A DNA stretch of 16,326 nt, from positions 1-16,326 of the forward strand of contig CAMOEE010000031.1 in NCBI GenBank assembly GCA_946611835.1, read 5' to 3'. The notes beneath the pieces were generated by a model. The model was not told the origin of the DNA, ran no database searches, and saw only the letters and a list, made by a program, of their open reading frames with translations. The position numbers and the translations under genes were made by a program. The stretch comes from an uncultured Treponema sp. Its GTDB lineage: Bacteria; Spirochaetota; Spirochaetia; Treponematales; Treponemataceae. Positions 1-6,287 of this stretch are shown here, piece after piece (the stretch's first letter is position 1; every line of letters begins with the position of its first letter).

Positions 1-966
1 ACTTCCGCTATCGCTCCATACCGCAAGCGGTACGCCTTCGGCGGTGCTACAATCGTTACCGCTTGTCTCTGTGTATGCTGTTTCTGCCAGTGAAACAGGC
101 ATTAAATCGTGTGAAAAAGCGTAATCAAGCAATTTAGGGGCGCAGCAGTCGCCTGTTCCTGTGGGGGGAAGTTTTCCGTGGTTGTATGTGCCGCAGATTT
201 CTTTGAGCGTGCGGACTTTCCCGTCGATACAGTGAAACCTGTACAAAGCGTGGACTTTTTCCAGAGATTCCCGGCAAAGCCTCTCCCGCCTTTCCTTCAG
301 TTCTTCAAGAGTTTCAGTGCGACTTCCGCATTCGTCATGGCCTTCTTTTGAGTCGTCGCCATTTCGCTCATGGTGAGACAAAGTGCTTCCAGCTTTCCGT
401 TTTCCCTTTTCCCTTTTCAGCTTTTCTGTAATTGTATGAATCTCCCCGTCGTTTTGGGAAAGGGCGTTTTCGATTTCCTCAGCAGAAACAATGGGAGAAA
501 CAAGTTGAAAGATGAAAGTTGAAAGTTGAAAGTTTGAATTTGAAAGTTGAGAGTCTCTCTCTTCTGAGGAAAAATCTCCCTTTTCTGAGAAAATGTCTCT
601 CTCCGCCGGGGAAAAATTTCCCCTCTCTGAGAAAAAGTCTCTCTCTTCCGAGGAAAAATCTTCCCCAACATTCAGTTGTCCACTTTCCGTTTTCAGCTTT
701 GCGTTTTCAACTTTCAGTTTTCCGTTTTCCGTTTTCCGTTTTCCGTTTTCAGTTTTCAACTTTCTGGCGTTTCCTGAATTCGTAACCAGGTTTACTTCTT
801 TGCCGTTTTTGTCTTTGCATACAAGGGCACCCAGCATTACTCCCTGATTTTTTCTTTCCTCGCTTGGTCTGGCTGCCTGCACAAGGCTGAGCTGGCCATT
901 TTTTAGGGCTGAAAGTACTTTTTCGAGAATTGTTGCGGCTTTTTCTTCTGGGAAGGGTGGAAACAT
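1..966 (-). CDS. RluA-family RNA pseudouridine synthase, N-terminal part (runs off left edge)
   Basis: Reading the minus strand from the ATG at 964-966 gives 322 codons with no stop to the window edge. The first 66 residues (MFPPFPEEKAATILEKVLSA onward) and residues 203-302 look like a normal folded protein. Residues 263-282 contain PPTGTGDCCAPKLLDY, which I recognise as the N-terminal domain signature of a long-form RluA-family synthase that isomerises uridines in structured RNA. The catalytic domain with its aspartate would lie beyond the edge and cannot be seen. Residues about 69-155 are low-complexity and encoded by repeat arrays (listed separately), yet the frame stays open through them. 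The start lies 28 bp after the stop of the metallopeptidase gene, so the two are probably co-transcribed. No strong Shine-Dalgarno is visible. Family assignment rests on the CCAPK segment; function of this allele is uncertain because of the insert. Confidence 0.78.
   Translation of the reverse strand, partial: MFPPFPEEKAATILEKVLSALKNGQLSLVQAARPSEERKNQGVMLGALVCKDKNGKEVNLVTNSGNARKLKTENGKRKTENGKLKVENAKLKTESGQLNVGEDFSSEERDFFSERGNFSPAERDIFSEKGDFSSEERDSQLSNSNFQLSTFIFQLVSPIVSAEEIENALSQNDGEIHTITEKLKREKGKRKAGSTLSHHERNGDDSKEGHDECGSRTETLEELKERRERLCRESLEKVHALYRFHCIDGKVRTLKEICGTYNHGKLPPTGTGDCCAPKLLDYAFSHDLMPVSLAETAYTETSGNDCSTAEGVPLAVWSDSGS
392..419. repeat. degenerate heptamer array, 4 units
   Basis: On the plus strand four consecutive 7-bp units run GCTTTCC, GTTTTCC, CTTTTCC, CTTTTCA. 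They lie in the pseudouridine synthase reading frame and encode a lysine-rich stretch near residues 183-192. The units are the same type as those at 682-765. Confidence 0.7.
506..554. repeat. degenerate heptamer array, 7 units, inverted relative to 682-765
   Basis: Seven 7-bp units on the plus strand: TGAAAGA at 506, TGAAAGT at 513, 520, 527 and 541, with TTGAATT at 534 and TGAGAGT at 548. TGAAAGT is the exact reverse complement of the ACTTTCA unit found at 710, so this array is inverted relative to the larger one. It encodes the QLSNSNFQLSTF-type stretch of the synthase. Confidence 0.8.
553..660. repeat. 42-bp tandem repeat, about 2.6 copies, in frame
   Basis: In the minus-strand gene the block 660-619 encodes DFSSEERDFFSERG, 618-577 encodes NFSPAERDIFSEKG, and 576-553 encodes DFSSEERD. 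The period is 42 bp (14 codons), which is also six times 7 bp, the period of the flanking arrays. Expansion or contraction by whole units would keep the frame. Confidence 0.85.
682..765. repeat. degenerate heptamer array, 12 units in one register
   Basis: Twelve 7-bp units run without a break on the plus strand: ACTTTCC (682), GTTTTCA (689), GCTTTGC (696), GTTTTCA (703), ACTTTCA (710), GTTTTCC four times (717-744), GTTTTCA twice (745-758) and ACTTTCT (759). In the minus-strand gene this encodes repeats of the type KLKTENGK (about residues 68-95). Total length is 84 bp, a multiple of three, so the present copy number preserves the frame; a change of one unit would not. Confidence 0.87.
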
Positions 967-994
967 AGTTCTTTTTTGACGGGACGGGCTTTCC

Positions 995-3001
995 TTACTT
1001 ACAGATGATGACCAGATAGAGCTTTTCCATTGGGGAAGGCTCGCTGTCTGATGAAAAACTCAGGACTGAGTCGTTGTCAGACGCAATAGTGCCCAGTTTG
1101 TGCAGCATCATGCCGTAGGGGCGCAAATCCGCAACCTGGTTTGCATCGTAGAGCTGAAAGCCGGTAAGGAGCATCTGTCCAAAATTATCGGGAATTCCGC
1201 TGGGAAATTTTTGAGCCCAGACTGGTCCATCACTTTCTGAAAAGCCGGTAGTTTGCGCCGTGTTCAGTCCTTTTATTTTGATGTCAATCAGGGGGTAGCC
1301 GTAGTTTACTTCCTTACAGTAGACTCCGCTCCCTTCTTCTGCCGGCTCCCGGGCTGTAAAAGACAATTCGTCCTTTGAAGGGCTTGCTTTCATACCCCTG
1401 ATGCAGGCTGTACTGTAGTCCCGTAAAAAGCTTTCAATGCTTTCTGAATAATGCTTGCCATTCTCGTCTGTAAGGGCATTTACTCCTTTTACGATACCCT
1501 CCCAGTCAAGATAGTCATTTTGGGCAATCGAAACCATTGCGGCAACAGAGTAAGTTCGCATGATCCAGCCGATGAAAGAAAAAGTAGAACCGTAAACTAG
1601 TTCGCCCATGGCATGGTTATATTCAATTCCATTGTAGAGATATTTTTCTACGACCTTGCGCATATAGGTTACTGCCGCGTAGTTATTGTAGTCTATTTCC
1701 GGAAAAAACATAAAGACCAGATCTTCTGCCGCATTAGAAAACATCTCGTTAAATTCGGAACTAAGATAAATGGTTTCGTCATCAACGCCGTCCAGTCCGC
1801 CTTTTGAATTCATCTGAATCATGTGCTGGAACTCATGGGCGATGGTCGTGTACATATTACCGGTTTGCTTGCTCATGTAGGTATTGATGTAAAGATAATT
1901 TCCTTCGTTAGAATAACGTGAAGAATCATTCTTATCCCATGCAGCTATGTCTGAAACAAGGGGCAAGTGTTCGTCATTGGGATATAAATCTTTTCCCCAG
2001 TAGAAGCCGCAGGTAGTAACGTTCTCCTTCATGTGATAGATGTCATAAAACAGAAGATTTATGACGCTGCCGGTTTCACTCAGGTACTTGATGTCGCTCA
2101 CTGACTCCCCGTCACAGAAGGCCCTTGTCGGTTCGCTGCCAAAAATTTCCCGGTCAAGATGGTAGATTTTTACGAAGGTGTCGGCATAGTCCTGGGCCAT
2201 GGCCCGGTTCACCTTGCCAATTGGAGCTTCTTCTTCGGTGGTAAGGCTGCTATCTTCTTCAAACAAGACGCTGTCGTCATTAGCGTTATAGCCTGTTACC
2301 TGGCCTAAAACCCATACATAACAGAGGGGGGTGCCGTCCTCTTTATAACCGATTCCTTCAAGGCTCCCTTCTCCTTCTGACCACCGGGAAATCTCCTTGT
2401 TTTCATCGTATATTATATCAAGATAAAAGTGTTTTTTTTGTCCCAGAGAAAAAGTCTTGGGCTGGCCGTTTTCATCAAGGGTTTTGTCCACCAGTTCTTT
2501 TGTGCCTGCAGCTGCAGCCCGGCTTGATTTTTTATTTTTTGCGCTGGCCCTTTTCTTGTTTTTTAAGATTTCTGACAGCTGCATTGAATGGCAGGCCTTT
2601 CCTTCGCTGGCTGCCTCTGGGAGAATAGTGTCTGAAAGAGCGGCACTCCTGCTTTCTACGGCAGAATATGAAAGGCCGATGTTGCTTGCTTCCGTAACAT
2701 AATGGGTGGCTTCCATGGGAATAATCGTATTGTCGGGATTGGTTTTTGAAAGATAGAGTTTCGTGGCGACTGGAAAGTTTTTCAGGGTCAGGTTGCCTGT
2801 GTCGCCGGGAATTTCATAGACGTTCTGTCCTTCTTCATAGCTGATTTCCCTGTCACTTCGGCTAATGCTTTGTCCTCCATTGCCTTTTGTACTGTCGTGC
2901 TGGCAGGTGGCAAAAAAACAAAGACAGAGGATTGTCACAGCGGATTCGAGAAAAAAATTGAGGAATCTGGAGAAACTTCCCTTAAAAATTACTGTAGCCA
3001 T
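995..3001 (-). CDS. M30-like (hyicolysin-type) metallopeptidase, predicted lipoprotein
   Basis: The zinc-peptidase motif HEFQH lies at residues 389-393 of a 668-residue protein, followed about 25 residues later by FNEMFSNAAED, which offers a glutamate (about residue 419) as third metal ligand. HEFQH followed by a glutamate in this spacing is typical of peptidase family M30. The open frame extends 67 codons further upstream to 3202, but I chose the ATG at 2999-3001 because it starts a lipoprotein signal: a basic N-region, a hydrophobic stretch and a lipobox FATC with Cys33. Support for this start by a ribosome site is weak (GGGG about 11 bp upstream). Residues after the signal are hydrophilic, with a lysine/alanine-rich segment near 145-165. 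It is probably exported and membrane-tethered, acting on extracytoplasmic protein substrates. It precedes the pseudouridine synthase gene by 28 bp. The substrate is unknown. Confidence 0.8.
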   Translation of the reverse strand: MATVIFKGSFSRFLNFFLESAVTILCLCFFATCQHDSTKGNGGQSISRSDREISYEEGQNVYEIPGDTGNLTLKNFPVATKLYLSKTNPDNTIIPMEATHYVTEASNIGLSYSAVESRSAALSDTILPEAASEGKACHSMQLSEILKNKKRASAKNKKSSRAAAAGTKELVDKTLDENGQPKTFSLGQKKHFYLDIIYDENKEISRWSEGEGSLEGIGYKEDGTPLCYVWVLGQVTGYNANDDSVLFEEDSSLTTEEEAPIGKVNRAMAQDYADTFVKIYHLDREIFGSEPTRAFCDGESVSDIKYLSETGSVINLLFYDIYHMKENVTTCGFYWGKDLYPNDEHLPLVSDIAAWDKNDSSRYSNEGNYLYINTYMSKQTGNMYTTIAHEFQHMIQMNSKGGLDGVDDETIYLSSEFNEMFSNAAEDLVFMFFPEIDYNNYAAVTYMRKVVEKYLYNGIEYNHAMGELVYGSTFSFIGWIMRTYSVAAMVSIAQNDYLDWEGIVKGVNALTDENGKHYSESIESFLRDYSTACIRGMKASPSKDELSFTAREPAEEGSGVYCKEVNYGYPLIDIKIKGLNTAQTTGFSESDGPVWAQKFPSGIPDNFGQMLLTGFQLYDANQVADLRPYGMMLHKLGTIASDNDSVLSFSSDSEPSPMEKLYLVIICK

Positions 3002-3091
3002 ACACCAATTTTGCCCCAATATCCTTATTTTGACAAGTAAATCCCTACCCAGGATGCGGCGGGCGTAAGTTGCGAAGCAATGAGCGCTAGC

Positions 3092-3127
3092 GAACCCAGA
3101 GCAGCCTGCTGACCGAAAAACTGGTTC
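3092..3127. other. stem-loop in divergent intergenic region
   Basis: GAACCCAG (3092-3099) can pair with CTGGTTC (3121-3127) with one bulge, and between them AGCAGCCTGCT (3100-3110) folds on itself. Just upstream is the 8-bp palindrome CGCTAGCG (3085-3092). The segment about 3055-3115 is noticeably more GC-rich than its surroundings. The 3002-3195 interval otherwise holds no gene that I can support. The structure could be a dispersed repeat, an attenuator or a protein site. Confidence 0.45.
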
Positions 3128-3195
3128 AAATAAATAAAGATGTCTGGAGAGATTCCGATAATAATCCTGGGGGATAGTTAAAAAAGGGGGATAAC

Positions 3196-3504
3196 ATGAC
3201 AATTTCTATTGATGAAACAAAAATCGTTCAGAATGTAAAGAATTTTTCCATAATGCTGGTGATTGCAGCGGTCTTCACTTTTCTTTATTCTTCCAGCAAA
3301 ATTTTTCATTTCAGTGAGACAAATCCTGTAATGTATGAGATTTGCTACAATCGTCTTTCAATACCTGGAAAAGGCTTTGCGACATCCATGAAAATGACTG
3401 GTCAGGTGCAGTCTAAGGTTTTGGGACCTCACCGTGGCCGTGGAAAGGGTGGCTCGAAGTTCTTTGATGAGGTTGAGAAAGTTCACGGAAGAAGCGGAAA
3501 ATAA
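3196..3504 (+). CDS. small predicted membrane protein of unknown function
   Basis: This 102-residue reading frame begins with an ATG preceded by AGGGGG five bases upstream, a good ribosome site. Residues about 15-37 (NFSIMLVIAAVFTFLYSS) form one hydrophobic segment, and the C-terminal 45 residues are basic and glycine-rich (GPHRGRGKGG). The stop lies 10 bp before the gluQ start, so the two could be co-transcribed. I do not recognise a family. The basic tail looks unusual for a conserved protein, so a fortuitous frame remains possible. The product would be a bitopic inner-membrane protein. Confidence 0.45.
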   Translation: MTISIDETKIVQNVKNFSIMLVIAAVFTFLYSSSKIFHFSETNPVMYEICYNRLSIPGKGFATSMKMTGQVQSKVLGPHRGRGKGGSKFFDEVEKVHGRSGK

Positions 3505-3514
3505 GAGAACTGAA

Positions 3515-4465
3515 ATGAGGGGCCGTTTTGCTCCGTCTCCCAGCGGGCGTATGCACTTGGGAAACATTTATTCAGCCTTGCTCTCCTATCTTTCTGCTAA
3601 AAAAAATGGCGGTGAATGGATTCTCCGCATTGAAGACCTTGACCGCCAGCGATGTAAAAAAGAATATTCCGCGCAGCTGCTCGATGACTTGCTCTGGCTC
3701 GGCCTTAAATGGGACAATTTTTCCCCTGTGGAAGGCGGCCTTTCTGCTGAATTTTTCCAGTCTAATCGTGATTCTTTCTATATAAATGCATTTGATTCTC
3801 TTTGCCGGCAGGGTCTTGTCTACGACTGTTTTTGTAAGCGTGCAGATTTGCTTGCTTCTTCGGCTCCCCATGCAAGTGACGGACGGGCGGTTTATTCAGG
3901 GAAATGCCGCAATCTTTCCGAAAATGAAAAATCCATTCTATACAAAACGCGCTCTCCTGCAAAAAGACTGATTGTTGAGGACAGAACCGCCTCTTTCTCG
4001 GACGGACATTTTGGTTTACAGACTTGCAGCCTCGCTTCCGATTGCGGGGATTTCATCATCCGTCGTGCTGACGGGAATTTCTCGTATCAGCTTGCGGTGG
4101 TCGTCGATGATGCGCTCATGGGAGTCGATGAAGTCGTGCGCGGGCGTGATTTGATTTCCTCAACCTTCGAGCAGCTTTATCTTTACGAAAAACTCGATTT
4201 TGACCGCGCCCCAACTTTTTATCATCTTCCGCTTTTGGTGAGTTCTGACGGCCGTCGACTTTCAAAGCGCGACAAAGATTGTGACATGGGATTTTTGCGC
4301 GAGAATTATTCTCCAGAAGTTTTGATTGGGAAAATTCTTTTTTTGTGCGGGTGCATCGAAAAAGAAGAGAGCCCTTCGCTTTCCGAGTCGGTGAGCGCCT
4401 TCGACTGGCAGAAAGTGAAGAAAGAAGACATATCGATTGACTCCTCCTCAAAAATCAGTGGGTAA
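3515..4465 (+). CDS. gluQ: glutamyl-queuosine tRNA(Asp) synthetase
   Basis: This is a 316-residue class I aminoacyl-tRNA synthetase paralogue that lacks the anticodon-binding domain, as expected for GluQRS, which attaches glutamate to the queuosine base at position 34 of tRNA(Asp). The N-terminus RFAPSPSGRMHLGN carries the HIGH-type motif (residues 14-17), LRIEDLDRQR follows near 37-46, a cysteine cluster DCFC with a later YSGKC fits the zinc site, and LSKRDKD near residue 258 is the KMSKS equivalent. I start at the ATG at 3515 because family members begin with this motif. An upstream GTG at 3434 would add 27 unlike residues. The last codons (KISG, stop) are formed by the repeat TCAAAAATCAGTGGGTAAAA, so the natural C-terminus may have been slightly altered. 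An alternative is a truncated GltX, but the size and zinc motif favour GluQ. Confidence 0.9.
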   Translation: MRGRFAPSPSGRMHLGNIYSALLSYLSAKKNGGEWILRIEDLDRQRCKKEYSAQLLDDLLWLGLKWDNFSPVEGGLSAEFFQSNRDSFYINAFDSLCRQGLVYDCFCKRADLLASSAPHASDGRAVYSGKCRNLSENEKSILYKTRSPAKRLIVEDRTASFSDGHFGLQTCSLASDCGDFIIRRADGNFSYQLAVVVDDALMGVDEVVRGRDLISSTFEQLYLYEKLDFDRAPTFYHLPLLVSSDGRRLSKRDKDCDMGFLRENYSPEVLIGKILFLCGCIEKEESPSLSESVSAFDWQKVKKEDISIDSSSKISG

Positions 4466-4467
4466 AA
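4448..4467 (+). repeat. 20-bp repeat, copy 1
   Basis: TCAAAAATCAGTGGGTAAAA overlaps the gluQ stop codon. An identical copy lies at 5234-5253, and an 18/20 copy lies at 8342-8361. In this copy the downstream lipoprotein-promoter block is absent. Confidence 0.85.
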
Positions 4468-4489
4468 TGCTGAGTATAATTTACTAACA

Positions 4490-5122
4490 TTATTTTGCAA
4501 TACTTACTAATTCTTTTGAAATCCACATTATGCAAATTTGAATGTTCTTGTATTTTTGTTTTAAATCCGCAAAATGAATAATTTTTTCATAGTGGCAGAC
4601 TCTGTTTCTTAGTTCTCTAATGTCGTTCACATAAATCTGAATATTCTTGATATTTCTTTGGCTTTTAGGGCAATTCTTAAAAACATTTTTTACAAGTACG
4701 CTTTGGAATTTGCATTGTGTATATCGTTTTGAAAACAAAGTTGTCCAAAATCCTAGAGTAAGTTCAGAAATAATTCTGTCATGCGTTGCCTGTTTATTCT
4801 GTTTTGCAAGTCTGTTTTTTACCTCGTTGATTTTATGTAAACTATCTTTGTCCAATTGAATCGTATTTATCCAATCTCCCCCATTTACATAGGCAGTTAG
4901 GACCGAATCTATGGCATTTCGAAAAATGATTTCAAAATAATGCAACTGTGGATAGAATTTTTTACATAATTTGATATTCTTTTTGTAAATAGCAAACTGC
5001 TTTGTTACGCTGGCATTTGGATAATAAGAATCAAGTCGTATTTTTGAAATGTATTTCAGTAATTCTGATTGCTTCTTGAGATTCATTCTTGTAATATACA
5101 CTTGATTTTTGAAATACTCCAT
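4490..5122 (-). CDS. Abi-like HEPN-domain protein, candidate RNase toxin
   Basis: The 210-residue protein matches the pattern of Abi-like proteins: FYPQLHYFEIIFRNAID (residues 56-72), a W at 84, the block RIISELTLGFWTTLFSKRY (116-134), and near the end ELRNRVCHYE (170-179). The last contains the R-x4-H motif (Arg172, His177) typical of HEPN ribonucleases. Such proteins are generally involved in abortive infection or toxin activity; this role is inferred from the family. The start is uncertain: the first ATG (5120-5122) is immediately preceded by a TATACT that could be a -10 box, which would favour the ATG at 5084-5086 (residue 13). Neither has a convincing ribosome site. It is transcribed opposite to its neighbours, has no visible antitoxin partner, and is flanked by identical 20-bp direct repeats at 4448 and 5234. 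It is AT-richer than gluQ, which fits acquisition by transfer. Confidence 0.75.
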   Translation of the reverse strand: MEYFKNQVYITRMNLKKQSELLKYISKIRLDSYYPNASVTKQFAIYKKNIKLCKKFYPQLHYFEIIFRNAIDSVLTAYVNGGDWINTIQLDKDSLHKINEVKNRLAKQNKQATHDRIISELTLGFWTTLFSKRYTQCKFQSVLVKNVFKNCPKSQRNIKNIQIYVNDIRELRNRVCHYEKIIHFADLKQKYKNIQICIMWISKELVSIAK

Positions 5123-5141
5123 AGTATATTAACACTGAGAG

Positions 5142-5215
5142 CCGCGGGATTCCTTCTCGCCTGTTTATCAGGTGGTTCATCGAAAGATGGCGTAGGGACC
5201 GCGGACTGTTTTTTT
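5142..5215 (+). terminator. possible terminator or structured spacer
   Basis: Two CCGCGG copies (5142-5147 and 5199-5204) can pair, enclosing a small CCTG/CAGG hairpin, and are followed by a run of seven T (5209-5215). No plus-strand gene ends just upstream. It could be the original gluQ terminator displaced by insertion of the HEPN gene. Pairing is imperfect, so this is tentative. Confidence 0.3.
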
Positions 5216-5233
5216 AAATCATTTCCATCCACT

Positions 5234-5296
5234 TCAAAAATCAGTGGGTAAAACTCACTTTCTTTCCTCTCCGCATACGAATTACAATGCTCCTTA
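5234..5296 (+). promoter_or_regulatory. lipoprotein upstream regulatory block, copy A
   Basis: This 63-bp block matches 8342-8404 at 59 of 63 positions. It contains the 20-bp repeat, the inverted repeat AGTGGGT-AAA-ACTCACT (5243-5259), a pyrimidine-rich stretch, GCATACGAAT, and TACAAT (5283-5288), a plausible -10 box. No good -35 box stands 16-18 bp upstream, so the palindrome may bind an activator. Alternatively, the palindrome followed by TTTCTTT could act as a weak terminator. Confidence 0.7.
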
Positions 5297-5310
5297 TAAA
5301 AAATAAGGAG
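5290..5310 (+). promoter_or_regulatory. inverted repeat covering the ribosome binding site, copy A
   Basis: CTCCTTAT (5290-5297) and ATAAGGAG (5303-5310) form a perfect 8-bp inverted repeat with a 5-base loop. The right arm is the Shine-Dalgarno sequence, six bases before the ATG at 5317. If transcribed in full, it would hide the ribosome site. If transcription starts about 7 bases after TACAAT, most of the left arm would not be in the RNA and the repeat would act as DNA. Confidence 0.65.
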
Positions 5311-5316
5311 TTTCTT

Positions 5317-6159
5317 ATGAACAAATTTCTGAAATTATTTCTGGTGGCATATGTTCTGTGTGCAATCGGAATGCTGAGCGTAGCCCTTGTTGCGTGCAGT
5401 AACGGAGATGACAGTGGTTCACCAACCGGCAAACCGGGAAACAATGGTGGCAACGATAACGATAATGACGGTTCGAACTCTGCTTTGGCTGTTTTTACCT
5501 GCAATACTGGTTATGATAATCGAACATTGACCTTTTATAATGATTCTACTTTCAAAGCAATTGTAAGTGACAGTAATACACCTCATGCAGTCGGAACATA
5601 TACACTTGATTTCGGCAACTGGGAAAACGGTACAATCTCAATGACTGCAACATCTGGTACAAAAGCAAGTACATTTACTGGTACTAGAACAATTTCTGAA
5701 AAGAAAATTATTTTCAGCAGCAAAACATATACCCTTACTGGTGGAACTCTCAAAACTTCGTCAGAGAACAACGAGTCTGGCACAAAACAAGATGACGAAA
5801 GCGGTGATTCTGGAAACGGTGGACCGGCAACAACCACAGGAGCCGCAACCTTTACATCAACTGAATTTTACGGCGGAACCATCAAGATTGAGTACAAAGC
5901 AGACGGTTCATATTTGATGACATGGTCTTATCAAGGGCTCTACACCACAAACAAAGGAAAAGGAACTTACACACTCACGGGTACCTTTGAGAACGGCACA
6001 ATCCACCAGCATCAGACGCATTCGTCGGATACGCTTGGCACAGGCTGGAAAGATGAAATTGAAGATAATGACCTCGTGGTTACAAACGGATCGTTCACTG
6101 TTCAGCTGAAAGACGATGACGGTGTGGAAAATGTGACTTTCACAAAAGTTAATTCGTAA
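5317..6159 (+). CDS. two-domain surface lipoprotein of unknown function
   Basis: The start is the ATG at 5317, fixed by AAGGAG six bases upstream. The 280-residue product has a lipoprotein signal with lipobox LVAC (Cys27), then a Gly/Asn/Asp-rich linker (28-53). Two similar beta-rich domains follow: the first contains GTYTLDFGNWENGTI (93-107), the second GTYTLTGTFENGTI (216-229). They are separated by a Ser/Glu/Asp/Gly-rich linker near 148-172. The motif recurs once in the lipoprotein at 8430. The architecture suggests a membrane-anchored, lipocalin-like binding module, but the ligand is unknown. A strong terminator follows. It shares its regulatory block with the 8430 gene, so the two are probably co-regulated paralogues. 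Confidence 0.85.
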   Translation: MNKFLKLFLVAYVLCAIGMLSVALVACSNGDDSGSPTGKPGNNGGNDNDNDGSNSALAVFTCNTGYDNRTLTFYNDSTFKAIVSDSNTPHAVGTYTLDFGNWENGTISMTATSGTKASTFTGTRTISEKKIIFSSKTYTLTGGTLKTSSENNESGTKQDDESGDSGNGGPATTTGAATFTSTEFYGGTIKIEYKADGSYLMTWSYQGLYTTNKGKGTYTLTGTFENGTIHQHQTHSSDTLGTGWKDEIEDNDLVVTNGSFTVQLKDDDGVENVTFTKVNS

Positions 6160-6201
6160 ATCACACAAACTAACATTTACTTTCAACTAATTGGGTTTAT
6201 C

Positions 6202-6248
6202 AGCCTTTAGGCTAAAGTCCGTCTGAGTAATCGGGCGGACTTTTTTTT
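6202..6248 (+). terminator. rho-independent terminator after lipoprotein A
   Basis: AAAGTCCG (6214-6221) pairs with CGGACTTT (6236-6243), leaving a 14-base loop, and the T-run extends to 6248. A smaller hairpin AGCCTTTAGGCT (6202-6213) lies just before it. Confidence 0.85.
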
Positions 6249-6272
6249 ACAATAGAACAATCAAAAATCCTG

Positions 6273-6287
6273 TGGTATAATGAAAAT
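6273..6287 (+). promoter_or_regulatory. extended -10 promoter with no room for a leader
   Basis: TGGTATAAT (6273-6281) is a perfect extended -10 element. The ATG of the ATPase gene begins at 6288, about where transcription would start. No Shine-Dalgarno sequence is present, so the mRNA would be leaderless or nearly so. Confidence 0.65.

Noticed and set aside
392..765. CRISPR array
   Set aside because: The units are 7 and 42 bp without unique spacers, lie in a coding frame, and no cas gene is near.
417..847. Short repetitive frames on both strands
   Set aside because: They are low-complexity readings of the heptamer arrays. The frame that is open across the whole 1-966 segment is the pseudouridine synthase.
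3002..3202. N-terminal extension of the metallopeptidase
   Set aside because: The 67 upstream codons cross a structured intergenic element and would bury the lipoprotein signal, so they are probably untranslated.
5069..5251. 60-residue plus-strand frame with an LLAC lipobox-like stretch
   Set aside because: It starts opposite the HEPN gene, has no ribosome site, and ends by chance in the 20-bp repeat. The repeat gives the same KISG ending in gluQ.
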